Positions 31,241 to 42,153 of a stretch of DNA of 64,000 nt are shown piece by piece. Position 1 is the first letter of the stretch. Every line of letters starts with the position of its first letter. Made by a program: the position numbers and the translations under genes. The DNA lies in contig JBKJIG010000081.1 in assembly GCA_046598415.1 (NCBI GenBank), forward strand, positions 6,012 through 70,011. Reading direction: 5' to 3'. The notes under the pieces are model-generated. The model had not been told where the DNA came from. It saw nothing but the letters and a program-made list of their open reading frames with translations, and did no database searches. The stretch comes from VFJZ01 sp046598415 (GTDB lineage: Bacteria; Actinomycetota; Thermoleophilia; Gaiellales; F1-60-MAGs149).

Positions 31241-32643
31241 TGTGCGGCGTCTTCGGCATCTACGCGCCCGACCGCGACGTCGCTCGGCTGACGTACTTCG
31301 CGCTCTACGCGCTGCAGCACCGCGGCCAGGAGTCGGCCGGCATCGCCATCGGCGACGGCCGCCGCATCACGGCGCAGAAGGAGCTCGGCCTCGTCCCGCA
31401 GGTGTTCGACGAGACCAGCCTCGAGGCGCTCTCCGGCGGGCTCAGCGCGATCGGCCATACGCGCTACTCCACCACCGGATCGTCGCGCTGGCCCAACACG
31501 CAGCCGATCATGCGGCACCGCCAGGGCCGCACCGTGGCGCTGGGACACAACGGCAACCTGACCAACACCGCCGAGCTGCGCACCGAGCTGGCCGAGCGCG
31601 GCGTGCGCCTCGAGACGACGTCCGACACCGAGGTGATCGCGGCACTCATCTGCGAGCACCCCGGCTCGCTGGCCGAGGCCGTCCGCGACGCGATGGGCCG
31701 CATCAACGGCGCGTTCTCCGCGGTGGTTGCCGACGGCGCCCAGATCATCGCCTTCCGCGACCCCGACGGCATCCGGCCGCTGGTCCTGGGCGATCTCGAC
31801 GGCGCGCCCATCGTGGCCTCCGAGACGTGCGCGCTCGACATCGTCGGCGCCACCTTCGTCTGCGACATCCAGCCCGGCCAGATGGTGATCCTGGACGAGA
31901 GCGGCGCGCGCATCGCACAGGCCCAGCCCGCCCGCCAGGGAGGCGGCGCGGCGCTCTGCATCTTCGAGTTCATCTACTTCGCGCGACCCGACTCGCGCAT
32001 GGACGGCATCGGCCTCCACGCCGCGCGCGTGCGGATGGGCGAGCACCTGGCCGGCGAGTCGCCCGTCGACGCCGATGTGGTGATCGCCGTGCCCGACTCC
32101 GGCACGCCGGCCGCCCAGGGGTACGCGCGGGCGAGCGGCATCCCGTTCGCCGACGGCCTGGTCAAGAACCGTTACGTGCACCGCACGTTCATCCAGCCCG
32201 AGCAGGGTCTGCGCGACAACGGCATCAAGCTGAAGTTCAATCCGATCCCCGACGTCATCGCCGGCAAGCGCGTCGTCGTGGTCGACGACTCGATCGTCCG
32301 CGGCTCCACCACGCGCAAGATCGTGAAGATGCTGTTCGAGTCCGGCGCCGCCGAGGTGCACCTGCGCATCTCGTCGCCGCCGATCGTGTCGCCGTGCTAC
32401 TACGGCATCGACATGGCCGGCTCCGAGGAGCTGATCGCGGCGCAGGGCAGCGTCGAGGACACGCGCGCGTCGCTCGGCGCCACCTCGCTCGCCCACCTCT
32501 CGCTCGATGGCCTGCAGGCCGCGACGACCCTCCCGTCGAATCGCTTCTGCCGCGCGTGCCTGACGAAGAGCTACCCGACGACGATTCCGGACGAGCTGCG
32601 CGAGGGCGGCCGGTTCCGCTTCGAGGCCGCGCCCGTCGGATGA
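31240..32643 (+). CDS. purF: amidophosphoribosyltransferase
   Basis: A 467-residue enzyme for the first committed step: PRPP and glutamine to phosphoribosylamine. It begins MCGVFGIYAP, so Cys2 is the N-terminal nucleophile without a propeptide. GHTRYSTTG and the PRPP loop VVVVDDSIVRGST are intact. Cysteines at AALCIFEF, SPCYYGIDM and FCRACLTKS fit the [4Fe-4S] cluster of the Bacillus-type enzyme, so it should be oxygen-sensitive. Its stop overlaps the purM start. Confidence 0.96.
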   Translation: MCGVFGIYAPDRDVARLTYFALYALQHRGQESAGIAIGDGRRITAQKELGLVPQVFDETSLEALSGGLSAIGHTRYSTTGSSRWPNTQPIMRHRQGRTVALGHNGNLTNTAELRTELAERGVRLETTSDTEVIAALICEHPGSLAEAVRDAMGRINGAFSAVVADGAQIIAFRDPDGIRPLVLGDLDGAPIVASETCALDIVGATFVCDIQPGQMVILDESGARIAQAQPARQGGGAALCIFEFIYFARPDSRMDGIGLHAARVRMGEHLAGESPVDADVVIAVPDSGTPAAQGYARASGIPFADGLVKNRYVHRTFIQPEQGLRDNGIKLKFNPIPDVIAGKRVVVVDDSIVRGSTTRKIVKMLFESGAAEVHLRISSPPIVSPCYYGIDMAGSEELIAAQGSVEDTRASLGATSLAHLSLDGLQAATTLPSNRFCRACLTKSYPTTIPDELREGGRFRFEAAPVG

Positions 32644-33608
32644 CGGAGCACACGTACGCCGCTGCCGGCGTCTCGCTCGATGCCGCCGAGGCGATCGTCG
32701 GGCGGCTGGCCGCAGCAGTACGTTCCACCCGTCGGCGCGGCGTCGTGGAGTCGCACGGCGGGTTCGCAGGGCTGTTCGACCTCGGTGACCGCCTGCTGGT
32801 CGCCGGCACCGACGGCGTCGGCACGAAGCTCGTGCTGCACCAGCGCTGCGGCACGCTGCACGCGGCGGGCGTCGACTGCGTCGCCATGTGCGTCAACGAC
32901 GTGCTCTGCACCGGCGCGACGCCGCTGTTCTTCCTCGACTACATCGCGGTCGGCCGCATCGATCCCGAGCGAGTCGCCACGCTGGTCGAGGGCGTCGCCG
33001 ACGGCTGTCGTCAGGCCGGCGCGGCGCTTCTGGGCGGCGAGACGGCGGAGCATCCCGGCGTGATGGCCGACGACGACCTCGACATCGCCGGCTTCTGCGT
33101 CGGCGAGGTGGCGAAGGATCGGCTGGTCGACGGCCGGCGCGTGGACAGCGGCGACGTGATCGTCGGCCTGGCCGCGAGCGGGCCGCACTCCAACGGCTTC
33201 TCGCTGATCCGCCGCGTGCTGGGCGACGACCCGCCCGAGGCCGACCTGCTGGTGCCGACGCGTATCTACGCGCCCGAGGTCGCGGCGCTGCTCGACGCCG
33301 TCGATGTGCGCGCGATGTGCCACGTCACGGGCGGCGGCATCGAGGGCAACCTGCCGCGGGTCCTGCCCGCCGGCCGCGGCGCGCGCATCGACGAGGAGCG
33401 CTGGCCCCAGCCGGCCTGGCTGCAGCGCCTCGCCGCCGCCGGCGTCGCCCGCGACGAGCTGCGCCGCGTGTTCAACTGCGGCGTCGGCTACCTCGTCGTC
33501 GTCCCGGCCGGCGACGCCGACCGTGCCGTCGCCACCGCCGAGTCGCTCGGCACGCCGGCGTGGGCGATCGGCGAGGTCGGCCCGGCACCCGGCGTCCGCT
33601 ACGCCTAG
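32640..33608 (+). CDS. purM: AIR synthetase
   Basis: A 322-residue ATP-dependent cyclo-ligase, FGAM to AIR. Motifs: TDGVGTKLVLH, CVAMCVNDVLCTGATPLFF, GGETAEHPGVM and TGGGIEGNLPRVLP. These match PurM throughout. It overlaps purF by 4 bases and is followed after 7 bases by purN. Confidence 0.95.
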   Translation: MTEHTYAAAGVSLDAAEAIVGRLAAAVRSTRRRGVVESHGGFAGLFDLGDRLLVAGTDGVGTKLVLHQRCGTLHAAGVDCVAMCVNDVLCTGATPLFFLDYIAVGRIDPERVATLVEGVADGCRQAGAALLGGETAEHPGVMADDDLDIAGFCVGEVAKDRLVDGRRVDSGDVIVGLAASGPHSNGFSLIRRVLGDDPPEADLLVPTRIYAPEVAALLDAVDVRAMCHVTGGGIEGNLPRVLPAGRGARIDEERWPQPAWLQRLAAAGVARDELRRVFNCGVGYLVVVPAGDADRAVATAESLGTPAWAIGEVGPAPGVRYA

Positions 33609-33615
33609 GTCGCTC

Positions 33616-34239
33616 GTGCTGCGCGCCGCGACGCCCGCCGATCCGCTGCGGCTCGGCGTCCTCGTCTCCGGCACCGGTAGCAACCTGCAGGTGCTGCTCG
33701 ACACCTTCAACGCCGGGGTCTGCGCAGCACGTGTGGTCGCCGTCGCGTCCACGAGGCCGGGCGTCCGGGCGCTGCAGCGAGCGGCCGAGGCCGGCGTGCC
33801 GCACGACGTGTTCGCCCGGTCCGACGACCGCGACCAGCGCCTGGCCGACTGGCTCGACAGCCGCGACGTCGAGCTCGTGGTGTGCGCGGGCTGGATGGGG
33901 ATTCTCACGCCCGGCTTCCTCGCGCGCCACGTCGCGATCAACCTCCACCCGGCGCTGCTGCCCTCGTTTCCGGGCGCTCACGCCATCCGCGACGCCCTCG
34001 ACCACGGCGTCCGGATCACCGGTGTGACGGTGCACTTCGTGGACGGCGGGGTGGACTCGGGCCCCATCATCCTGCAAGCTGCGGTGCCGGTTCACTACGA
34101 TGACGACGCGGAGACGCTTGGAAGGCGTCTCCACGAGACCGAGCATCGGCTCCTCCCGCAGGCGATCTCCCAGCTCGCCACCGGGAATGTCGAGCTCACC
34201 GGGCGTATTGCGCGCGTGATGGACGTGGAGGATTCGTGA
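33616..34239 (+). CDS. purN: GAR formyltransferase
   Basis: A 207-residue folate-dependent enzyme, GAR to FGAR. GVLVSGTGSNLQVLLD near the N-terminus, AINLHPALLPSFPGAHA with catalytic Asn-His, and TVHFVDGGVDSGPIILQ with the catalytic Asp are intact. GTG 33616 is chosen from spacing; the longer frame is a purM shadow. The stop overlaps the GTG of purH. Confidence 0.94.
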   Translation: MLRAATPADPLRLGVLVSGTGSNLQVLLDTFNAGVCAARVVAVASTRPGVRALQRAAEAGVPHDVFARSDDRDQRLADWLDSRDVELVVCAGWMGILTPGFLARHVAINLHPALLPSFPGAHAIRDALDHGVRITGVTVHFVDGGVDSGPIILQAAVPVHYDDDAETLGRRLHETEHRLLPQAISQLATGNVELTGRIARVMDVEDS

Positions 34240-35777
34240 ACCAGATCCGCAGGGCACTCATCTCGGTTTCGGACAAGACCGGACTCGTGCCGTTCGTGAA
34301 CGCCCTGGCGGCGCGCGGCGTGGAGATCGTGTCGACGTCCGGCACCGCTGCCGCTCTGCGCGACGGCGGCGTCGAGGTGACCCTGGTCGAGGACCTGACG
34401 GGCGCTGCCGAGATGCTGGGCGGGCGCGTGAAGACGCTGCACCCCGTCATCCACGGCGGCATCCTGGCACGGCGGCACGAGGAGTCCGACATGGACTCGC
34501 TGCGATCGAACTCCATCCAGCCGATCGACCTCGTGATCGTCAACCTGTACCCGTTCCAGCGTCTCGCCGCCCGGCGCGACGTCGCCGAGAACGAGCTGGT
34601 CGAGAACATCGACATCGGCGGGCCGGCGATGCTGCGCGCCGCCGCGAAGAACTTCCGCGACGTCGCCGTCGTGTGCGATCCCGAGCGGTACGGCTTCGTG
34701 CTGTCCGAGCTCGACGACAACGGCCTGACGCTGTCGCTGCCCACGCGCCGCGAGCTGGCGGCCGAGGCGTTCGCGCACACCGCGGGCTACGACGCGACCA
34801 TCGCCAACTGGTTCACGGAGGCGGTCGACTTCCCGGAACGCCTGTTCGTCGAGATGGTCAAGCACTCAGAGCTGCCGTACGGCGAGAACCCGCACCAGCG
34901 CGCCGCGTACTACGGGGAGCGCGGCGCCCGCCGGCACGTGCTGTCGATGGTGCACCAGCACGGCGGCCGCGGCGTGACGTTCAACAACATCGCCGACATC
35001 TCCGCCGGCCGCGACATCGCGCGCGAGTTCACGCTGCCGGCGTGCGTGATCATCAAGCACACCAACCCGTGCGGCGTCGCCATGGGCGCCCGCATCGAGG
35101 ACGCCTTCGCGAGCGCCTTCGCATGCGACCCGCAGTCGTCGTTCGGCGGTGTGATCATCCTCAACCGCCCCGTCAGCGTGGCGCTCGCCGAGACGCTGTC
35201 CGAGAACTTCGTCGAGGTCGTGTTCGCTCCCGCGTACGACGACGGCGCGGTCGACGTGCTGGCGAAGAAGCCGAACCTGCGCATCCTCGAAAGCCGCGAG
35301 CGACGCCGCTCGAACCCGGGCGAGCGCGATCTGCGACGCGTGCTGGGCGGCATGCTGGTGCAGGACTACGACTCGGAGTCCGAGGACCGCGACATGATGA
35401 CGGTCGTCACGCAGCGGACGCCGAGCGAGCGCGAGTGGGGCGACCTCACCTTCGCGTGGCGCGTCGCGAAGCACGTCGGCTCGAACGCGATCGTGATCGC
35501 GAAGGACCTCGCGACCGTCGGCATCGGCGCCGGTCAGATGAGCCGCGTCGACGCCGTGCGCATCGCGCTGTCGAAGGCGCAGCAGTCGGTCGAGGGCGCG
35601 TCGCTGGCGTCGGACGCCTTCTTCCCGTTCGACGACGGCCCCAAGCTGGCGCTCGAGGCGGGGGTGCGCTCGTTCATCCAGCCGGGCGGTGCGAAGCGCG
35701 ACGACGACGTCATCACGGCAGTCGACCGGCACGCAGCCTCGATGGTCTTCACCGGGCGCCGGCACTTCCACCATTGA
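34236..35777 (+). CDS. purH: bifunctional AICAR formyltransferase / IMP cyclohydrolase
   Basis: A 513-residue enzyme for the last two steps to IMP. The N-terminal MGS-like cyclohydrolase domain has ALISVSDKTGLVPF, VEDLTGAAEMLGGRVKTLHP and NIDIGGPAMLRAA. The C-terminal AICAR transferase has ENPHQRAAYYG, IIKHTNPCGVAMG and SDAFFPFDDGPKLALE. It is the last purine gene and overlaps the TTG start of the GNAT gene. Confidence 0.96.
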   Translation: MNQIRRALISVSDKTGLVPFVNALAARGVEIVSTSGTAAALRDGGVEVTLVEDLTGAAEMLGGRVKTLHPVIHGGILARRHEESDMDSLRSNSIQPIDLVIVNLYPFQRLAARRDVAENELVENIDIGGPAMLRAAAKNFRDVAVVCDPERYGFVLSELDDNGLTLSLPTRRELAAEAFAHTAGYDATIANWFTEAVDFPERLFVEMVKHSELPYGENPHQRAAYYGERGARRHVLSMVHQHGGRGVTFNNIADISAGRDIAREFTLPACVIIKHTNPCGVAMGARIEDAFASAFACDPQSSFGGVIILNRPVSVALAETLSENFVEVVFAPAYDDGAVDVLAKKPNLRILESRERRRSNPGERDLRRVLGGMLVQDYDSESEDRDMMTVVTQRTPSEREWGDLTFAWRVAKHVGSNAIVIAKDLATVGIGAGQMSRVDAVRIALSKAQQSVEGASLASDAFFPFDDGPKLALEAGVRSFIQPGGAKRDDDVITAVDRHAASMVFTGRRHFHH

Positions 35778-36661
35778 TCCGGTCGACCGAGAGCGACGCC
35801 GACATCGACCGCTGGCTCGCGATCCGCAACGAGATCTTCCCGACCATCGCGTTCTCGCGGGCGGTGCTGGACGTGCAGGATCGCCACGGGCCGACGGGGC
35901 GCGTGAAGCTGCTCGCCGACGATGCCGGCTTCGCGATCGTGACCCCCGCGCACGTCGACGAGCCGCACGCGTGGCTGACGGTCGGCGTGCTCGAGCACGC
36001 CCGCGGCGGGGGACTCGGCACCGCGCTGTGGAAGGCGGGCGCCGAGCACCTGACCGGACTCGGTGTGACGACGGCGCGCAGCCTCTCGATCGACGGCGTC
36101 GCCGCGGGCGCGCGGTTCCTCGAGCAGCGCGGCTTCACGGTGGTCGGACGCGAGACCGCCCTGGAGCGCGATCTGCGCGACCTGCCGCCGGCGCCTCCGC
36201 TGCCGGCCGGCATCGAGCTCGTGCGCGTCGAGCGCGACAGCTCGCTGTTCCGCGATGTCTACGAGCTGGAGTTGGAGACGATGCGCGACATCCCCGGCGA
36301 GGTGGGCGCGCGGCAGCCGACGTTCGACGCGTGGCAGGAGGAGCTGGACGCGGAGGGTGAGGCGGTCGCGCTCGGCCTGCTGGACGGCGGCGAGCTGGTC
36401 GGCATGGCCATCCTCTCGTTCCCGCACGACGAGCCGGGCGTGGTCTGGCACTGGATGACCGGCGTGCGCGCGGGCTACCGGCGCCGCGGCCTCGGCTTCG
36501 CCATCAAACACGCGGCGCTGCAAGCTGCTGCGGAGCGGGGCGCCACCACGTCGCGCACGTTCAACGAGTCGCGCAACGTCGGCATGCGCCGCATCAACGA
36601 CAAGTTCGGCTACCTGCCGCGACCCGACCTGCTGAAGTGGGAGGGGCCGTGCTCGAGCTGA
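35774..36661 (+). CDS. tandem GNAT acetyltransferase
   Basis: A 295-residue protein with two GNAT domains. The acetyl-CoA loops are GVLEHARGGGLGTALWK in the N-terminal and GVRAGYRRRGLGFAIKHAA in the C-terminal half. FNESRNVGMRRINDKFGY in the last motif resembles small-molecule N-acyltransferases. The substrate is unknown. Start TTG 35774 overlaps the purH stop, so it is translated as part of the purine transcript. It overlaps the next gene by 13 bases. Confidence 0.85.
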   Translation: MIRSTESDADIDRWLAIRNEIFPTIAFSRAVLDVQDRHGPTGRVKLLADDAGFAIVTPAHVDEPHAWLTVGVLEHARGGGLGTALWKAGAEHLTGLGVTTARSLSIDGVAAGARFLEQRGFTVVGRETALERDLRDLPPAPPLPAGIELVRVERDSSLFRDVYELELETMRDIPGEVGARQPTFDAWQEELDAEGEAVALGLLDGGELVGMAILSFPHDEPGVVWHWMTGVRAGYRRRGLGFAIKHAALQAAAERGATTSRTFNESRNVGMRRINDKFGYLPRPDLLKWEGPCSS

Positions 36662-37779
36662 GCCAGCAGGCGGCGCGGCGCATCGCCGTCGACCGGCAGG
36701 GCTTCGCCGCCCGGACGCGCACGGCGACGGTGGCAGAGGTCGAGCGGGCGATCGAGCGGCTCGGGATGGTGCAGATCGACTCGGTCACCGCGGTCGACCG
36801 CGCACACCGCCTGACGCTCGCGGCGCGGCTCGGCCGTCTGCCCGAAGACAGCATCAACAAGCTGCGGCGCCAGGGCCGGGTGTTCGAGTACTGGGCGCAC
36901 GAGGCGTGCCTGCTGCCGGTGTCGGAGTGGCGCTACTTCGCGCACGTGCGCCGCCGCCGCGAGCATCCGTGGTGGGGCGGCGTGCTCAAGGAGTACCCCG
37001 ACCTGGCGGAGGCGATCACGACCGCCATCGACGAGCGCGGACCGCTCTCGGCGCGCTCCTTCGGTGGCGCCGGCAAGGGCTACTGGGAGTGGACGCCCGC
37101 GAAGCGCGTGTTCGAGGCGCTGTGGACGGCGGGCGATCTGGCGGTGTACGAGCGGCGCGGCTTCGAGCGCATGTACGACCTGACCGAGCGCGTGATCGGA
37201 GCCGAGCATCGCGCCAGTGAACCCGACGACGCCGAGACGCTGCGGCACTTCATGCGCCGCACGCTGCGCGCGCGCGGCGTGGTCACCCGCCAGCGGCTGG
37301 CCGACTACTACCGCACGCCCGGCGGCATGAAGCGGCTGGCCGAGCCGGTCGCCGACCTGGTTGCGGCGGGCGAGGCGATCGCGTGCCGCGTCGGCGAGTG
37401 GGACGCGCTGTGCGATCCCGCAGCGGCCGAGCTGGCCGAGTCGCCGCCGGGGCCGACGATCCCGGTGCTGCTGTGCCCGTTCGACAACCTGATCTGGGAT
37501 CGTGAGGAGACGCGGCGGCTATTCGGCTTCTCGCACGCGCTGGAGATCTACAAGCCGAAGCCGGACCGCGTGTGGGGCTACTACGTGCTGCCGCTGCTGG
37601 TCGGCGACCGCATCGTCGGCCGCGTCGACCTGAAGTCGGACCGCAGGGCCGGCCTGCTGCGTCCGCTGGCGGTGCACTGGGAGGGCCGCCCGGCGCCGGC
37701 GCAGCTGGCCCGCGCGATGGCGCGGCTGGCCCACGCGCTGCAGCTTCAGCCGAGCAGCGAGGAGAACGCCTCCAGGTAG
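36649..37779 (+). CDS. YcaQ/AlkZ-family DNA glycosylase-like protein
   Basis: A 376-residue HTH_42 (winged-helix tandem) protein. Members of this family (AlkZ, YcaQ) unhook DNA interstrand crosslinks. The catalytic-loop signature is MVQIDSVTAVDRAH, a Q-x-D motif as in E. coli YcaQ rather than the Q-x-Q of AlkZ. The C-terminal CPFDNLIWDREETRRLFGF and DRIVGRVDLKSDR are typical. GTG 36649 has a GGGAGGGG site. It is coupled to the GNAT gene and ends inside the convergent glycosyltransferase gene (34-base overlap). Confidence 0.88.
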   Translation: MLELSQQAARRIAVDRQGFAARTRTATVAEVERAIERLGMVQIDSVTAVDRAHRLTLAARLGRLPEDSINKLRRQGRVFEYWAHEACLLPVSEWRYFAHVRRRREHPWWGGVLKEYPDLAEAITTAIDERGPLSARSFGGAGKGYWEWTPAKRVFEALWTAGDLAVYERRGFERMYDLTERVIGAEHRASEPDDAETLRHFMRRTLRARGVVTRQRLADYYRTPGGMKRLAEPVADLVAAGEAIACRVGEWDALCDPAAAELAESPPGPTIPVLLCPFDNLIWDREETRRLFGFSHALEIYKPKPDRVWGYYVLPLLVGDRIVGRVDLKSDRRAGLLRPLAVHWEGRPAPAQLARAMARLAHALQLQPSSEENASR

Positions 37780-38783
37780 TTGCGCACCATGCGCCCCTCG
37801 GAGAAGTGCGTCTCGACGTAGTCGCGGCAGCTGGCCGGATCGATCTGGTCGGCCTGCGCGACGGCACCGGGCAGATCCTCGAAGCGGTCGACGATCAGCC
37901 CCGACTCGCCGGGTGAGATGACCTCGGGCACGGCGCCGCGGCGGGTGGCGACGACCGGCGTGCCGCACGCCATCGACTCCAGCATCACGAGGCCGAACGG
38001 CTCCTCCCAGTCGATCGGGAAGAGCGTGCAGCGGGCGCGCTGCAGCAGCCGCACCTTCTCCTCGTGCGAGACCTCGCCCAGGTACTCGATGCGGTCCGAC
38101 AGGTGCGGCGCCACCTCGCGGGCGAAGTACGCGCGCTCGTCGGCCTCGTGCATCTTGCCGGCGAGCTTGAGCGGCAGGCCCATCTCCTGCGCGACGGCGA
38201 TCGCCCGGCCGGCGCCCTTCTGCGGGCTCATGCGACCGATGAACAGCAGGTACTCGCCGCGGCGATCCGAGAACGGGTAGGCGTCCAGGTCGAGGGCGCT
38301 CGGACAGTTCGCGATCCACGGCAGGTCCTCGGCCGGCTCGCGCTGCTTGAGCGACGTGGAGATGAAGCGCAGGCGCGGGTTCAGCTCGGCGATCAGCCGG
38401 TAGATGCGCCCTGGCTCGTCGGTGAGCGGGCGGTGCACGGTGTGCACGACGGGCGCCGTGGCGAGGTCGGCCATGGCCGCGGCGGCCAGCCCCGAGTGGT
38501 CGGAGATGATGTCGAACCGCGACGCGTCACGGAACGAGAGCAGGGCATGTTCGAGCTCCGGTACCAGCTGGCCGAACTGCGAAATGCTGCCCTCCTCCGA
38601 CGTCGTGACGAGGTTCGCCTGGGTGATCGAGCCGCCGCGGGCGTAGAGCGTCACGTCGTGTCCGAGCTCGGCCAGCCGGTCGGCGAGGAGCGACACGACC
38701 CACTCGACCCCTCCGTACCGCTCGGGCGGGACGGGAAGCCATGGCGGCGCGATAATCGCGATCTTCAAATGTTTGGAAAGCAT
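37746..38783 (-). CDS. family 4 glycosyltransferase
   Basis: A 345-residue GT-B fold enzyme. N-terminal domain: IAIIAPPWLPVPPERYGGVE and the usual ELGHDVTLYARG strand. C-terminal: LLFIGRMSPQKGAGRAI and the E-x7-E motif EEPFGLVMLESMACGTPVVA for the sugar nucleotide. The sugar and acceptor are unknown; an exopolysaccharide or glycolipid role is likely. A GAGGA site precedes the ATG. Confidence 0.9.
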   Translation of the reverse strand: MLSKHLKIAIIAPPWLPVPPERYGGVEWVVSLLADRLAELGHDVTLYARGGSITQANLVTTSEEGSISQFGQLVPELEHALLSFRDASRFDIISDHSGLAAAAMADLATAPVVHTVHRPLTDEPGRIYRLIAELNPRLRFISTSLKQREPAEDLPWIANCPSALDLDAYPFSDRRGEYLLFIGRMSPQKGAGRAIAVAQEMGLPLKLAGKMHEADERAYFAREVAPHLSDRIEYLGEVSHEEKVRLLQRARCTLFPIDWEEPFGLVMLESMACGTPVVATRRGAVPEVISPGESGLIVDRFEDLPGAVAQADQIDPASCRDYVETHFSEGRMVRNYLEAFSSLLG

Positions 38784-38874
38784 GTCCTCAAGAGGGGACG
38801 ACGGAATTCCGAAGAATTGACCACCGGCAGGGAACCCGGCGTAACACGACAGCGTCTACGGCGATAGGAAAGGC

Positions 38875-39141
38875 ATGAACATGGAGTCGAAGCCGCTGAT
38901 CATCTGCCCCGGTTGCGAGTCGCTGCTGATCTACCCGGTCGCCATCGATCGGCACCCGGACGGTATCCGCGTCGCGATCGAGCGCTGCTGCCCGGAGTGC
39001 GAGCATAACGACAGCGTCGTCTGCGACGCTGTCGAGGCCGAGCTGTGGAAGCGCCGCGAGCGCCGCATCCGTCTGCAGATGGTGCGCTCGGTGCTCGAGA
39101 TGGAACTCGAGGACATCCTCGGCGTTCCGACCTACGGCTGA
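38875..39141 (+). CDS. zinc-ribbon hypothetical protein, 88 aa
   Basis: Two CxxC pairs, CPGCESLL near residue 11 and CCPECEHND near residue 38, make a small zinc ribbon. A basic helix follows (ELWKRRERRIRLQMVRSV) and ends in LEDILGVPTYG. It could bind RNA or DNA or be a subunit of a larger complex. It has GGAAAGG before the ATG. It is divergent from the glycosyltransferase gene and convergent with glmS. Confidence 0.65.
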   Translation: MNMESKPLIICPGCESLLIYPVAIDRHPDGIRVAIERCCPECEHNDSVVCDAVEAELWKRRERRIRLQMVRSVLEMELEDILGVPTYG

Positions 39142-39148
39142 GCAGCGC

Positions 39149-41002
<1,854 letters not shown>

Positions 41003-41014
41003 AAAACCGAGCTC

Positions 41015-41314
41015 CTATCCGTAGATCATGCGGCGCAGCTGCCGGGTGCTGAGCGGAGCCGCCCGGAAACGCCATGCTTCAACTTCGATCGCGAGGTGCG
41101 CGAAGATTTCGTCGTTCGCGAGCCCGGTGCGCTGCAGCTCGCGGTGCCGGCGCTGGACGAGCTCTTCGACGGTCTCCGAGAACCAGCTCGTCACGTCTTC
41201 CGCCACCCGTCGCGCCTGAGCCGGGTCCAGCGGTGCGGATCGCGTGAGCTGGGCGATCCCCTCTGCAAAGACGTCAAGCTCAGCGTCGTCCACTGGCGAA
41301 TGATCGGCGATCAT
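41015..41314 (-). CDS. conserved small protein upstream of glmS, 99 aa
   Basis: An all-helical protein. The tail (RRHRELQRTGLANDEIFAHL, then LSTRQLRRMIYG) resembles a small conserved family I have seen in diverse bacteria but cannot name; the short basic helix near the end suggests nucleic-acid or protein binding. It is in one operon with glmS and may regulate it. A perfect palindrome lies 21 bases upstream. Confidence 0.65.
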   Translation of the reverse strand: MIADHSPVDDAELDVFAEGIAQLTRSAPLDPAQARRVAEDVTSWFSETVEELVQRRHRELQRTGLANDEIFAHLAIEVEAWRFRAAPLSTRQLRRMIYG

Positions 41315-41334
41315 GGCTACGAACTCAACTGGTT

Positions 41335-41350
41335 TGCCCGAATTCGGGCA
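41335..41350. promoter_or_regulatory. perfect 16-bp palindrome upstream of the glmS operon
   Basis: TGCCCGAATTCGGGCA, 21 bases before the ATG of the small gene that precedes glmS. A perfect palindrome at this place is a good candidate operator for a dimeric repressor of amino-sugar synthesis. Regulator unknown. Confidence 0.5.
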
Positions 41351-41437
41351 GGTACTCCGACGGGGGAGGTCATTCGGTCTGTTTCGTGCAAACCATGGCC
41401 GCGGTGGCGGGACGGTCGGAACTCGTAGACTCCATCC

Positions 41438-41508
41438 GGGCCGGTAGCTCGAAGGTCGAGCAGGGGACTTTTAATCCTCCGGTCAGGGTTCGATTCCCTG
41501 TCGGCCCA
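41438..41508 (+). tRNA. tRNA-Lys(UUU)
   Basis: A 71-base cloverleaf. Acceptor GGGCCGG pairs with TCGGCCC (one G-T), D stem GCTC/GAGC with a short 7-base loop, anticodon stem GGGGA/TCCTC, loop CTTTTAA with anticodon TTT, variable CGGT, and T arm CAGGG-TTCGATT-CCCTG. The discriminator is A and no CCA is encoded. TAGACT (41426-41431) ends 6 bases before it, so transcription may begin at or very near the tRNA. Its 3' half is repeated three times downstream. Confidence 0.92.
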
Positions 41509-41509
41509 T
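41466..41509 (+). repeat. attachment-site repeat, copy 1 (inside tRNA-Lys)
   Basis: The 44 bases from the anticodon loop to just past the discriminator recur intact at 51246 and in changed form at 43341 and 59986. This segment is the inferred attB/attL core for integrative elements. Confidence 0.75.
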
Positions 41510-41590
41510 CCAGCAATAGAGCCAAATACGAACCGCCGAACCGCTCAGAAACGCCAGGTTGTCACGCACGGTGTCACGTACAATTCGTGT

Positions 41591-41851
41591 ATGAGCCGCG
41601 TCGACGCTGCTGGGCCACCTCCGAAGAAGAAGCAGCAGAAGCCGCGCGCAGCTCCGCCCGACCGGCGAGAACCGCAAGTGGCCGTGTTCGAGCAGACACC
41701 AGACGGCCTGGGCGTCCTCTACTACGACGATCAGGGCTACACCGACTCTGACTGCCCGAGCGCCGACGATCCCTCCTCCAGCAGCGACGTGCCGGCAATG
41801 GAACCGTCCGACCCCGCAGGGGACGGCGACTCGCTAGTGGTCTGCCACTGA
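41591..41851 (+). CDS. hypothetical, C-terminus replaced by IS630 end
   Basis: 86 residues, basic N-terminus (PPPKKKQQKPRAAPPDRR) and a middle VAVFEQTPDGLGVLYYDDQG that reads like a folded strand pair. The last residues (SLVVCH) are encoded by the end of an IS630-type element, so the native C-terminus has probably been lost. Nothing identifies its role. Confidence 0.4.
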   Translation: MSRVDAAGPPPKKKQQKPRAAPPDRREPQVAVFEQTPDGLGVLYYDDQGYTDSDCPSADDPSSSSDVPAMEPSDPAGDGDSLVVCH

Positions 41852-42087
41852 ATTGTCGTGTGTGTTGGAGAGGGCGGTGCGGGCGCGCTCGAGCTGGGCG
41901 AGGATATCGCTGGTCTTGGCGATCCAGCGGAACGGTGTGGGGTTCTGGTTCCACTGGTCGGCCCACAGGGTGATGGCTTCTCGGAGGTGGTCGAGGCTGC
42001 AGAAGCTGCCGCGCCGTAGGCGCCGGTTGGTGAGCTGCGCGAACCAGCCTTCGACGAGGTTCAACCAGGAGGCGCTGGTGGGCGTGA
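41834..42087 (-). pseudogene. IS630-family transposase, C-terminal fragment
   Basis: The C-terminal 80 or so residues of an IS630-type DDE transposase: PTSASWLNLVEGWFAQLTNR, RGSFCSLDHLREAI and NQNPTPFRWIAKT, the usual end with the catalytic Glu region. The 5' part is missing because an IS3-type end begins at 42088. The element end CTAGTGGTCTG is next to the stop. A related end, same orientation, lies at 63886. Confidence 0.82.
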
Positions 42088-42153
42088 TGGAGTTCCCCCG
42101 CTACGGTGGACATGTAGCGACTGAGCGTGGCTTGGTCGGAGAGGATGTTCGTT

